This document shows, one piece after another, positions 22,729 through 33,278 of a stretch of DNA of 64,000 nucleotides; the stretch's first letter is position 1, and every line of letters starts with the position of its first letter. Under the pieces are notes generated by a model. It worked only from the letters and a program-made list of their open reading frames with translations. It searched no databases and had not been told where the DNA came from. A program made the position numbers and the translations under genes. Origin of the DNA: Rhinopithecus roxellana (lineage: Eukaryota; Chordata; Mammalia; Primates; Cercopithecidae); the NCBI RefSeq assembly GCF_007565055.1, contig NC_044559.1:101330759-101394758 (forward strand). The letters are read 5' to 3'.

Positions 22729-22739
22729 TGCCCCTTAAA

Positions 22740-23180
22740 TTTATACAAATAAAAAAGCAAAATAAATAAATTCACTGGGACAACAGGCATAAACCAATAA
22801 CCAAGACCATCAGGGAGAATGGAGAGATACAGTCACCTGAACTTCCACCAGTGTAGAAAGGAGAGCACCAGGAGGCCGACTACTTGCCCAAGACTCCAAA
22901 ATGACTCCTCCCCTCACCCTCCCTCTATGAAAGTCCACAGCCCCGGATCACACACTGCCTTGGGTTGCTTTCATCTTTCCGTGAGACTTACAGCTGCCCA
23001 GCCCCTAAAATAATCACCACTGCTGAAAAGGCAGGGGCCATGCCTCTCTTTTCATCTCCCTCCCACTTCCTGGCCTAGGTGTTTGGCAGGTACCCCCTCT
23101 GACGGGGAAGTGGGTTACGTGGCAGAATCCACTGTTCATATGACATGACACTGCAGGGGTCTCTCACCCAACCTAGAGAG
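22740..23180. other. Unique DNA, nothing recognised
   Basis: GC-moderate; no gene or named repeat. Confidence 0.4.
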
Positions 23181-23184
23181 GAAA

Positions 23185-23385
23185 ATCTTTTGAACTATGG
23201 AGCCACCAGGAAGCCTGGGTCTGTGCCCTAGCTGTGTGAACTCGGGGAAATCACTAAACCTCTCTGAGTCTTAGTTCTGTCAACAGTAAGGTTGATAATA
23301 TTTATCTATACTGTTGTTAGGAAGATTAAATGAGATAATATATGTAAACCACCCAACAGGGCCTTATCAACTATTGGTAACTCCC
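23185..23385 (+). mobile_element. MIR
   Basis: Well preserved order: GAAGCCTGGGTCTGTGCCC, AGCTGTGTGAACTCGGGG, CTCTCTGAGTCTTAGTTC, GAAGATTAAATGAGATAAT. Confidence 0.9.
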
Positions 23386-23439
23386 TCTCTCCTCTCTGAT
23401 AAACTGAGTCTCCTGAACAGAAAGAAATGAGCCAGGAAA

Positions 23440-23960
23440 AAGCATCACTATTTGCTATTATAAACAGTGCTACAGAACAAAATTGCTACTGCTACTACTG
23501 TATAACAAATAGAACCAACCCTAGATGCATACACAACTATTTTATTATGCTCACTGATTCTGTGTGCCAAGGATTTAGAAAGGTCACAGTGAGGACAGCT
23601 TGCTCTGTTCAGTGACACCTGAGACCTCAGCAGGAAGGACTTGAAGACTTGAGGTGACTCGACCTCCGGGCCAAGGATCACTCAAAGACACTTTTTACTC
23701 ACATTTCTGGTAGGTGTGGCCTGGATTTCTTCACAGCATGGAGACTCATGGGGACTCTATAGTGATTAAGGGCTCCAAAGGTGAGTGTCTCAAGAGAGCC
23801 AGGAGAAAGCTTCATGGCCTCTTATGACATAGCCTTGGAAGTTACCTGGTGTCATTTCCACTGCAGTCACAAGCCAGTCTGAGGTGAAAGTACAGCCCAC
23901 TTCTCAACAGGAGAAGTGTCAGAAGCAGGGTAAGAAGACTGTGAGATGGGGGATCTTGAT
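23440..23960 (-). mobile_element. MLT1-like LTR (ERVL-MaLR), reverse orientation
   Basis: GTATAACAAATAGAACC, CTATTTTATTATGCTCACTG, 'gacttgaggtgactcgacc', 'cactttttactcacatttctgg' and CTTCTCAACAGGAGAAGTGTC follow the MLT1 complement in order. About 500 bp, diverged. The exact subfamily is not determined. Confidence 0.55.
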
Positions 23961-23997
23961 TTGGTCATTTATGGAAAAGAAAATCTGCCGCATTTAC

Positions 23998-24210
23998 CCT
24001 GTAAAGTCATCACAGCAATAAGGATGGATAAATTTAAAACAAAAACAAAAAGAGCGATGACCACACAAAACATTGCAAAATCCCAAAGTGCTCTGGATCT
24101 CTGGAACACATTAAACACATGAGTGGCCTCGGCTTTGGTGAAGCTGGCCATGCCCTGCCTTTGAGACACCGACACTTGGCTTAGCAATGTAGTCCAGTTG
24201 TGTTCTACTT
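23998..24210 (-). other. Candidate unannotated coding exon: open, 213 nt, splice-site flanked, one membrane helix
   Basis: Read on the minus strand, a pyrimidine-rich acceptor (ATTTTTCTAG) at about 24211-24220 is followed by 213 nt (71 codons) without a stop, ending at a donor-like CAGG/GTAAAT (junction at 23998). The reading frame extends on both sides (23969-24235, 88 codons). A Met in strong context (GGCATGG) starts MASFTKAEATHVFNVFQ, followed by a roughly 27-residue hydrophobic run of Val, Leu, Ile, Phe and Ala that would be a transmembrane helix. I do not recognise the protein, no partner exon was found, and no repeat family was recognised here, although an MLT1-like LTR ends about 30 bp away. 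It may be an exon of an unknown gene, a relic, or chance. Confidence 0.25.
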
Positions 24211-24439
24211 CTAGAAAAATTTTGTTGATGAACATTCAAACCTTAGGAAGCAAAGTTTCAGGAGATGGGCATTCGTACTTAGTGAGTTATTGAGTTTACT
24301 TGCAAACCAAATAAGGTTAGCATGGCAGTCAGTGCCTCTCGTAACCCGGACTCCATCCACCTACCCATTTAATCTCCAGCTGTACTGAATCCCCTGCCAT
24401 TCCCAAATAGGCTTGTATTTTCTGCCATGGCATCTTTGA

Positions 24440-24580
24440 GCTATTTTCTTCTTTCTGGAATGTTCCCCCATCTATACCTACCTATCAAAACCCTATCTAT
24501 CCTTCAATGTCCCCTCCTCTACAAAGACTTTACCAGTTACCCTGAAGGTATCCTCTCTGCAGAACTTCTAGAGACCTTAA
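24440..24580 (+). mobile_element. L2 fragment
   Basis: CTTTCTGGAATGTTCCCCC, CCTATCTATCCTTCAATG and 'cccctcctctacaaagacttt' match the L2 'ctggaatgctcttcccc...aggtcccacctcctccaggaagccttcc' segment. Confidence 0.6.
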
Positions 24581-24910
24581 CTTATACACGTCCTTTACTT
24601 ATGCCACATTCCACCTCATATAAACTTTGCCATTTCCCAAGACCGACCTCATTCCTCCACCTCAGTCTTCCCTACTTCCCCCACAAGCCCCACCCTTAAC
24701 TTGCTAAGAAGAAAGCAAGATGAACATTTTTCACCTATTTCAAAAGTAACTGAGTTTTCACCAGTTACAGAAAGCAGAAAGTGTTGGCATCAAGAGGTGG
24801 CAAGAAGTCAAGGTGCTAACAAGAAATGGAGCTGCATCAAGCATGATTGCCCCTAGCCAAATGATCGCCCTCCTGTGTCTCTCATGATTTCTTCTTCTCT
24901 TACTACTCCC

Positions 24911-25071
24911 CCTTTTTTTTTTCTTGAGACACAGTCTTGATCTGTTGCCCAGGCTGGAGTGCAGTGGCACAAACACTGCTCACTGCAGCCTCAACCTCCT
25001 GGCTCAAGCAATCTTCCCACCTCAGTCTCCCAAGTAGCTGGGACCACAGGTACACATCACCATGCCTGGTT

Positions 25072-25102
<31 letters not shown>

Positions 25103-25221
25103 GTAGAGATGGGGTCTCACTATGTTGCCCAGGCTGGTCTCAAATTCCTGGGCTCAAGTACTTCTCCTGCCTCAGCCTCCCAAAGTGCTGGGATTACAGG
25201 CATGAGCTACCACGCCCAGCC
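24911..25221 (-). mobile_element. AluJ with an expanded internal A tract
   Basis: J-type text: CACTGCAGCCTCAACCTCC, CCTCAGTCTCCCAAGTAGC, GTAGAGATGGGGTCTCACTA. Between the arms at 25076-25102 is a run of about 27 A on the plus strand, the opposite of the T-rich linker expected in this orientation. Confidence 0.93.
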
Positions 25222-25264
25222 ACTACTGCACTTTATGACTCTACTACTACTACACACACCACAG

Positions 25265-25265
<1 letters not shown>

Positions 25266-25306
<41 letters not shown>
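25266..25306. repeat. (CA)n microsatellite
   Basis: About 20 uninterrupted CA units, shortly after the AluJ. Confidence 0.95.
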
Positions 25307-25308
<2 letters not shown>

Positions 25309-25309
25309 A

Positions 25310-25660
25310 ACTCAGCCATATGAAAGCATGAATCTCTATGAGGAGTGCTTTTTTTTCAACCACTGCTAAATAATTATGTATCTCATAAATGTAGAGATCC
25401 ATTTTTAATATGGAAATTTGTGAACTTATTGATTATCTCCTATTTGACAAAAACCATCAATCCTTGGATTTCTATTTCTTTTCCAGACCACACTCATCTA
25501 ACTTCCCATGCAACACTCCAGTACACACAAAATTACATTTTAAGTTACATTGATTTTGACCTCATTTTAAGTTATATTGTATTTCTTTCTATTGAACCAA
25601 AGGGTGAATTTGAGCAACTAATCTCCTGCTAAATACAGCCATCAAAAAGGAGAACCCCCC
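25310..25660. other. AT-rich unique DNA
   Basis: No repeat or gene recognised. A frame at 25345-25632 is hydrophobic but AT-driven and not protein-like. Confidence 0.4.
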
Positions 25661-25700
25661 CACCCAGCGCACACACGTGCACACACGCACACACACTCAC
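25661..25700. repeat. Imperfect CA-rich repeat
   Basis: CACACACGTGCACACACGC and similar words, 40 bp, interrupted by CGTG. Confidence 0.7.
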
Positions 25701-25704
25701 TGCT

Positions 25705-26330
25705 CTTCATAATTTTAATCTAATCTGAGAAAGAAGAGCCTTCATCAAGTCGAGCACCAAAGCTCTCTGGCAATATCTGATCTGATCTGATCTTAATGGC
25801 ACAATTATGACTCTCCTGCACATCCTGTTACTTGTTTCTTTCAATCTTCATTACATTCATGACTTATTTCACATCTTCAATTTCAGCTAGTGCTTAATTG
25901 AGCTCCTAAAGTAGCTTAATTAGTTGCTGGTAAACATTCATGAATTAGACCACAGATCCACTCTATGCTACAGCACCCACCAGAGTGGGGGCGAGGGGAG
26001 AAACGGGAGTCTCTGCTGTACCTGTTTGTCCCATCAGCTAACTGGTAAGAGACCTTTATGTGTGTTCTCTTTCAAATGACAGCAACTGACTAATAGCTGA
26101 TAACAATCCCTACTTTATCAAAGACAACGGCATTATTTTAATATACTAATGCTATCAAGGGAAGTGCCTCCACTCGAGTGGACAGGCTGCTGCCTAGTTA
26201 GCAATGGAGCAGTCCAGAGGGGCCCCATCTCCTAATTAACCATCTGTCTAGGGACTTCAGCCTGTCTCTGCATTCATCTTTCAAGAGCTATCAAAATGAG
26301 CAAAACAAGTAGTAGATATTTCAGCCCTTA
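25705..26330. promoter_or_regulatory. Candidate conserved non-coding element with homeobox-type motifs
   Basis: The block has no recognised repeat and shows the texture of conserved enhancer DNA: GCTTAATTGAGC, GCTTAATTAGTTG, CATGAATTAGACC, a triple GATCT direct repeat (TGATCTGATCTGATCTT) and TTATCAAAG, a TCF/LEF-type word. Motifs of this kind are frequent by chance in AT-rich DNA, so this needs alignment support. Confidence 0.35.
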
Positions 26331-26344
26331 GTTTTCTGGGCTAC

Positions 26345-26400
26345 AATTCCTGTCTCACAGAATCATTCATTCAATAAATATTTCCTGAGTACCCACTCAA
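26345..26400 (-). mobile_element. Short L2/MIR tail
   Basis: CATTCATTCAATAAATATTT followed by CCTGAGTACCCAC is the complement of the common L2 3' terminus. Confidence 0.5.
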
Positions 26401-27720
26401 CCCAACTGAGGACACCATAATCCAATAGTTCCCAGAATTTAGACTTCATAGATCAGTAAAATTTCAAAAATATTTGATGGGTTAACAAATGCTGCCAATT
26501 TTTAATATTGTTGAGGGAGGCCAAGGCAAGATGAGCAACAGGTGTCCCCACTCAGAGAGTGGAAGAGAACTGGCTAATGGTACAGGAATAGCAGGAAAAA
26601 GGTAACCAGACAAGCAGACACATGTGCAAGATGAGAAACAAGCAAAAAGTAAAAAACATTATCTGGTCTCAAAGTTGAATGTGTTAAGAAGATTTGAAAA
26701 TGGTAACATAGGCATGCCCATAGCCAAGTTAGTAAAGCTTGGAGGAGGAATAGCACCATAGCTGTAACATTAATAACTAGGCAGCCTGTTTTTCCAGCTC
26801 CCTCCCTCCCCACCATATTCCCAGAGACAGGCCCACATCACCCTAGCAAAAGGCTCAGCCATCAGGGTCTAAAGCCGACTATCTTACAGCCAGGCAAATC
26901 TTACTGAGTCATCCTGGGCCCATCCAAGTCAACTGTGACTCTGATTTTGGTTACTGGGCATTCTTTGTGACCCAGCCTGTACCTTCTAGCCTAGTTTCTG
27001 TTAACTCTTTTTCTTCTTTGACTCCTGGGGCCTTTTCTTGGCTTCTTTCCAGTAGCCCACCAGTCTTCTCCAGAATGGGAATTTTAACTCTTTAAGTCTC
27101 AGTCCTTATGCTGAGTCTCTGACACCTATAGCCAAGAATTCCCAGTACAAGCTCCCACACAGATGAAACATTAACAACTGCTTATCCCTCCTCCTGCTGC
27201 TGGGAAGCCCCCAGTAGGCTTTCTCTGAACTTCCTGCCAGCCAGCCTCCCTGCCTGAACCTACAGGTATTGCTTTTTACCAGACTTTGCTGATGCTATTC
27301 CACCCACCAAAGAAAACTGGTTCCAAGGGAGCTGGCAACCCCAGAAATAGCGTTCAACATTCTGCTTGCATATATGTGTATGTTTGTAATTTCTAGAGAG
27401 AGCTCTTAGCACTTCTCAGCTTCTAAAAGAGTTCCATGACTCTGAAAAGGCAAACACAAAAACAAAACCCACTGCTCTAGGGCCATTTCCTGACTGAGAA
27501 ATCTGACTTTTGTATTCCAGGCTGGTATTTATTCTTATTTTATAACAAAGCCAGGCTTTAATGAGGGGAATGCATTTACAAAGGATCCCTAGTGTTTGCA
27601 GAAACCAGGATTTAAGTCCAGTTTTCCTGTTTCCTTTCGAGTTCACCTCTGGCCTATGTGTGGTCTTCTATCAAACAACTTTCATATTTCACTCTCCTGG
27701 TCATGCCACCCAGTGGCACC
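26400..27720. other. Unclassified sequence
   Basis: 26440-26880 and 27000-27300 may be old repeats but cannot be matched. No coding frame stands out; 27416-27646 (minus) is not protein-like. Confidence 0.35.
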
Positions 27721-27724
27721 TCTT

Positions 27725-27790
27725 CTTAACAAGATAACACAGTGCTTGGCACATTGTAAGCACTTAACACATGTCAGCTGTTGATATTCT
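27725..27790 (+). mobile_element. MIR 3' fragment
   Basis: CACAGTGCTTGGCACATTG followed by TAAGCACTTAACACATG matches the conserved MIR 3' end. Confidence 0.75.
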
Positions 27791-27794
27791 TTCT

Positions 27795-28455
27795 CTCAAC
27801 GAAGTGGGACCTCTTAGTTGAGAAAAGGGAAAATTCATATTTTCATGGTTTTTCTCCCTGGAAAACATAATCAGTTTAATTCCTACACAAGTTCCTTTTC
27901 CCAAGAAAAGGCAGACTCCTCCACATGTGCCCTTCGTTTCTCTAAGCCTCAGAGAGATGCAGGATGACAGGAAAGTGCAGACCTGCCCCCAGACGATGTT
28001 TATGTCTCAATGCCACGAATATGAAGAAGTATGGGTTTGACGGTCAATGCCTGTCTGAGGAAAATTGGGAGGTAGTTTGTACAGTCCACGAGGGTACCCT
28101 GGGAGTTTTCCTTCATCGTTTCATGTGGTCTCTCTCTGTCCCTGTCACTCCAGGGGCTACTGTTAAAGCATTAGCTGGTAAATCAGGAGCTGAGAGGGAT
28201 GAGGTCTGAGAATTCACTGGCACTTTCAAAGGAAACCCAGGTCTCAGCTGAGGTTTTCTGAGGTCATCAAGCTGCCTGCCATGGCCATCTGCTGAAGAAA
28301 CCACCCACTGCCAAGGTGTCCCAAATGCTGGGCATTCCAGGTTTGGGATCTGATCCCTGGAGTGTCTCAGCGTCACCCCTGAAAACCAGCTGCACTCAGT
28401 GTGCCTTCCCTGTGACCTTCCACGCCATCTTCTGGCTTCTCATAGGGTGAGCCTT
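27795..28455. other. Unique DNA, nothing recognised
   Basis: No named repeat; an 81-codon frame (27964-28209) has no recognisable pattern. Confidence 0.4.
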
Positions 28456-28459
28456 GGCA

Positions 28460-29750
28460 TAGCACTTCAGAAAGATCTAAGACCTTAGATCTTATTCTTC
28501 TGCAGAGACCCTTGAGACAGCGTCATTCAAATGTGTATATCTTGATTTTACAGCTCAATCAAAAGAGCTTCCTCTCATAATTTGATTTCTTCTTACTTTT
28601 TACTCAATTTCTTAGTTTATTTATATATATTCCCCCAAGATATCCATCCCACTCCTATCTTGAATTAAGTTTGTCAATAAATTTTTTAAAGAGGCAGCAA
28701 AACTGACAGGATACAGAGGTGGTCCAGACAGTCCTTTTCATGTACAAAACTTTCATCTCAACTTGGGAATCTCAAAAAGAAAAATTATTAAGCAAGTAAC
28801 CTTCTTGAGAATTTTAAACATGAGACTTTCTGTTTTCTGGAAATTGTTTAACCCCATGATGCAGTAACATATCTAACTTAATAAGTCTTTTGTATTTGAT
28901 AACAACCATGGTATTTAGTCTTTGGCATCATTCAAAATGGAAACTGCCTTTATTTCAGAGCAATCAAATAAATCTAATTTAAATAGCAGAGCCTTTTGGA
29001 AAACAGAGACTCACCTCTCAATGCAAAGAACAAATATTTGCATTACCTATTTATATTAAAATATGCAGAAATTTCCCAAGCATTCAGCCAACTTATAAAT
29101 TTTTATAACTTCTTTGGATGGTTAACATTTTTTTTAACACACTGCATTATTTCAGCTTTGTGAAGGGCTCAATAACAATCTTTCTGGTCAGGAAAAAGGA
29201 AAGGACATTAGAATAAAGAATGCAGAATAAATAAAAACAAAACAGTACAGCCCGTACATCCACTCATACAAAGACAACTTTCATGGTGAGCTATAAGCAA
29301 TTATAATAACACAATGCCTTCATGTTGATTTCAGCAGTGAAAAGAATTTCTCTAGTTATTGAAGACTTTCCTGGCTGAGTTTCAGAAAAAAAAATATCTG
29401 ATTCTATCCCAATCTGACTTCTGTGCAATGCAAGTCATGCACATTTTAAACGCTGATATATAATGCTGCCATTCTTCCACGAACTGTTAACAGCTGTAGA
29501 AACTATTATAGCCAGCTTCAAAACATGTCTGTGTAGTCAGTGCTCTCCAGACACTTAGCAATCCCCAAGCTATTCCTGGACTCACTCGGATTGCAGTGCG
29601 AACACAAAGTTTTGATTTATCTTGGTAATGAAACAACAAACTTCTGATCTTTCCTCTAAATGGCCATTCAGATTACATGAACAGCATGTGCTTCGGGGGA
29701 AAGTGGAGGGCAGAATTTACAGAAACAAAAAGGAAGCAAGAAAATAAATG
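28460..29750. promoter_or_regulatory. Candidate distal enhancer: SOX and POU motif cluster, repeat-free
   Basis: About 1.3 kb without any recognised repeat. It contains a perfect octamer ATTTGCAT (29036-29043) and SOX-type cores CTTTGT (29156-29161), AACAAT (29174-29179), ACAAAG (29268-29273), ACAATG (29311-29316) and ACAAAG (29604-29609). The mouse Egr2/Krox20 myelinating Schwann cell element, driven by SOX10 and OCT6/BRN2, lies about 35 kb downstream of Egr2. ADO is just downstream of EGR2, and allowing for the primate L1 at 38885-45669 this block is at about the right distance. The match is inference. Confidence 0.4.
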
Positions 29751-30770
29751 AAGGGGCCACCCACAGTTACCTTAAGGAAAACCCACAGTTGTCAGTACAA
29801 AGCACTGTACTGGAGTTCCATCTTGGGACCACAAAAGGCACTTGTGCTTGGAGAGAAAGAAATAGCAGTACAGGCTTTGGATGGGGATGAGATCCAGCAA
29901 GAGCTTGTGCCGTGATCAGGGAGATGGGCAAGGCTGGTGGTGGACATTCACATGCCCAAGCTACCACTCTGGCCATGAGTAGAAGATGCACAAAAGCCAT
30001 GAGATTCGCATTTAAACTGAAAGTTCCACTTCAGTGAATCATGACAAAATCCCCTGAAAGTGACAAACTCATGCAAGGGAATTTTTTAGTTGTAGCAATC
30101 CAACCACCCCCAAAAGCAAAATGTCCATGGGAGACCTTAAGCTATGAAGTTCCCTTATTCCACATTTGCCAGCTATCACTCAGCTGCTTAGCAGTGCTTC
30201 ACTAAAATGCTGTATTTCAAGCTAACCATTAAAAGATTTCACCTAATCCTGCATCCAAGTTGTTCATGAAAATGGAAAGATTGATACAGATCCAAAATTC
30301 AAAGACTGTCCACTCCTAATGATCAGTGATGTAACATGAAGAAATCTCTGTAGGATATCACAAGGCTTCTGTTTTCCAACTTAGAGACCAAGAAGGTGGT
30401 AAACTTGTACCTTCTTAAGACAAGCAATGTGCTTACTTCCCTCTCTTGCTGGCTTGCATAAAGAAGGAATGCCACCGCATTCATTCCCTTCCCAGTCATT
30501 GAGACTGCTCTCCACACCCAGTGCAGGAAGGAACACCAGAAGGCTAAAAGGTCCAGCCTCTATTCTGAAGCAGTTTCAAATCTAGTAGGAAAGAAAACAT
30601 ACGTAGGTATAGGAAAATGGTAGGAAATGCAGTATATTTTTCTGAATGGGTTAGAGTTGAAGGGCTGTGGTCAAGTTATTCAGTCTTTCTGAACTTAGAA
30701 TCTAGGTATAACTGAAATGTTGGAGGAAGAGAGGTGCTAGGATAGCTGTAGTATCTACTTGAGATGTTGT
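29751..30770. other. Unique DNA, partly conserved-looking, no gene
   Basis: No known repeat was recognised. 30130-30300 has an even, enhancer-like texture but no distinct motif cluster. Confidence 0.35.
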
Positions 30771-30774
30771 TCAT

Positions 30775-31195
30775 TGCTTTTGTATCAATTTGCATGTATT
30801 ATGTTGCAGGTCATAGAATACCCTACTCCAGTAATTTAAACAAAGAGGCCATTCAGTTATCTCACATAACCAGAGATTTGAAAGTAGGTAGTTCCCAGTT
30901 TGGTCTCATGATTCAGGATCTTTTTATCTTTTGTGCTGCTATTCTCTAACATGATTGCTTTTCCCCACAATTGTTGCCTCATGTTGTCAATAGGGCTGCT
31001 ATAGCCCCTGACATCATATTTACATTCATGACAGAAAGAAGATGAAAAGGGATGTTCCAGTAAGCTTTCTTCTAACGTTTGTCCCCGTTACCAAGAAAAC
31101 AAAAGCTTTCATAGAAGCCCCATCCCCAATGGTTTTCTACTTACTAGCCAATATTCTAGTATATGACCACCACTAACAGCAAGGAAAACTGGGAA
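30775..31195. mobile_element. Old interspersed repeat, family not fixed
   Basis: The sequence 'caagaaaacaaaagctttc', CCCATCCCCAATGGTTTTC, 'tacttactagccaatattc' and CTGGGAATGTG recalls a dispersed mammalian repeat I have seen often ('cattggccagaactgagtcacatggcc...gggaaatgtag'), but I cannot name it. Confidence 0.4.
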
Positions 31196-31199
31196 TGTG

Positions 31200-31685
31200 T
31201 GCATTTGTGCATCTAAGCTTATCCTAGCACACATGCAGTCAGCACAATGCTGCGAGCAGTCAGTCTCAGCAGTCAGCACGATGTTGCCAGAAGAAATTAG
31301 GTTTCTGAAAATGGCAGCTAAGTAGTCAGTTAATAGTGTTTCCTATGTTCCCTTCTTTTTTGTTTTCTATCTTGATAAAAAACGAAACAAAAACAAAAAC
31401 TTAAGATTTTCTTTTTGCTGTTACAAAGAAGCAGAAATATGACTTCTGTTTTTCATGCAGAGTACTTTTATATCGTTTCCAATGATGGTAGGGTATAAAT
31501 CTCAGCATCATCTTCTCTTCCAGTGCCATAGGATCATTTCATTAAACGAAAAGGGAGCTGTGGTATTGAAACATAAAGTACTTGGAGCAGACAGTATTGG
31601 TTGCCCACCTTACAGTCATTAGCCCCAGGTCTTCTTTAAAGTTAACTGGACCCTGATCTTGATCACCTTCTGTATGACACTATGC
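31200..31685. other. Unique DNA with a small local duplication
   Basis: GCAGTCAGCACAATGCTGC (about 31226-31244) and GCAGTCAGCACGATGTTGC (about 31269-31287) form an imperfect direct repeat. No gene or named repeat otherwise. Confidence 0.5.
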
Positions 31686-31689
31686 TTAG

Positions 31690-32110
31690 TGAAGACACTC
31701 CTTTAAAACTTCAGGGATGAGTTTTAATTGAACTAAATTAATCATAGTCACTCTATTTTCTAAATCATAAATTGGCTGAGGAATGAATATGCAACATAAT
31801 TCTGACCAATGATTCATGAGGGGAAAGTCTGCTGAGGACCTTCTAGGAAAAACTTTCTTCCTTGATAAAGAGACAAATGGAGAAACTGTCCCTTTCTTCA
31901 TCTCAAAGAAAATAAGTGAGGATGAGGATAAGATGCCTGGAACATTAGTAGCCATCTTGCAACCACGAGGGGAGAAACCTAAGACCAACATGTTAAGATT
32001 AGCCAACAGAACCTGGGCCTTGATATCCTAGTTGAACCACTGAATTAACCAATCCTGAAACTGCCCTACCTCTAGGCTTTTTATTAGGTGAGATAATAAA
32101 TCCCTCCTTA
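31690..32110. mobile_element. Old interspersed repeat, family not fixed
   Basis: The order 'aagatgcctggaacattag', AGCCATCTTGCAACCACGAGG, 'gagaaacctaagaccaac', TGAAACTGCCCTACCTCTAGG and GATAATAAATCCCTCC resembles an abundant mammalian LTR/DNA-element ending. The overlapping open frames on both strands here are by-products. Confidence 0.45.
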
Positions 32111-32340
32111 CTTCAGAATTAGGGTTTGTTTTCTGTGAGCCCAAATCATCCTCACTGACATGGTACTATCCTAATTAGCATATCTCCCAGGCTTCATATT
32201 TTCATTAATAACCTTATTTCTCTAGCAGCAGCATCAAGCTCTCATCAATGCTCAGTTATCCGCAGGATAATGTGCAGCACTTTGATAAGTAAGCTCATGC
32301 TGGCTTATCCTCATGCTGCATGCTGCCTCCTTAGCCTCAG
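32111..32340. promoter_or_regulatory. Candidate regulatory block with four clustered GATA motifs
   Basis: Four GATA cores lie within 55 bp: GTTATC (32255-32260), GATAA (32266-32270), TGATAAG (32283-32289) and CTTATC (32304-32309). Surrounding words (CCTAATTAGCATATC, CATTAATAACC) are also enhancer-like, and no repeat is recognised. Spacing of 10-20 bp is compatible with a GATA-bound module. Confidence 0.4.
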
Positions 32341-32702
32341 CAGAACCAGATATTCTGAAGTCCACGTGGTCAGAAAACTCCACTTCAGTCGTGGTTACAA
32401 AAGGCTCTGAGGCTCTTCTGGTTCATCGCTGAAGTTTCTCTATTTCCCTTCAGCCACCCACAGCCTGCCTACCCTGAAGCGTCCCATTGACTGACTCTAA
32501 GAGGGGGCCACATACACTGCTCCTGAACTCACAGGCAAAGGGGTGCTCGATGCTCGAAGGAGAAAGCCTATGAAAATAACAAAGTCATTTGGCAGAGAAA
32601 AAGAGATCTATATATGACAAATTTGCTACAATTTGCGGCTTTTATTCTTATAAGGGAAGATATAACATGTCTTGTGCACAAATTATATGGAAAGATGAAA
32701 AA

Positions 32703-32817
32703 GCTGTGAATACACAAAATATATCCAGATATGGATGTATTATAAATGGAAAAATAGCATTTGGTTCTATTCAGTGGTTTACCAAAAATTACCTTTTCAT
32801 AGAGAAGATGTAAAGTG
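32703..32817. repeat. Direct duplication, copy 1 (about 115 bp)
   Basis: This segment and 33699-33814 align over their full length with about 15 substitutions and one 1-bp gap (about 87% identity). Shared exact words include TATATCCAGATAT, TATTATAAATGGAAA, ATTTGGTTCTATT, CAGTGGTTTA/AAGTGGTTTA and CTTTTCATAGA. The flanks are not similar. Confidence 0.85.
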
Positions 32818-33263
32818 CGGTTAAATGTCTAAAATGTCAACTGACCAATATGCTTGTATCTTTTTTTCCCCAGAAACAAAGTTGTCATGCACGGCTGCAC
32901 GCTTGTTATGGAAGAAAATTTTGCAAAAGAAAATCATGTATTGTCCTTACCTAGGACTCCCAGTGTTCCAACATCACTCTGAGTGGGCAGTGAGCTTACA
33001 GCTGATTCCCATGACTTCTCTGAAGCCCATTTCGGGACCACTTTTTAAATGTTCACTCACCCATTTTTGCATGAGGACAGTACCCTAAAGGGGTTCTAAA
33101 TAAATACTATCTACCCCGGCATAAGAAAAGTATACTGCAAACTTTTGTCCCAAGGTTTCATACCTATAGGGCCTTTGCAAGACAGCATCAAAAGGATTTA
33201 GGATCTGACTCCCAACTCTGTGGGGCCAACGACTTTATTTATATCTTCATGATATAATATTCC
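32818..33263. other. Unique DNA between the duplication and the AluS
   Basis: No repeat or coding frame is recognised. Confidence 0.4.
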
Positions 33264-33278
33264 ATTCCATGGACTTCT

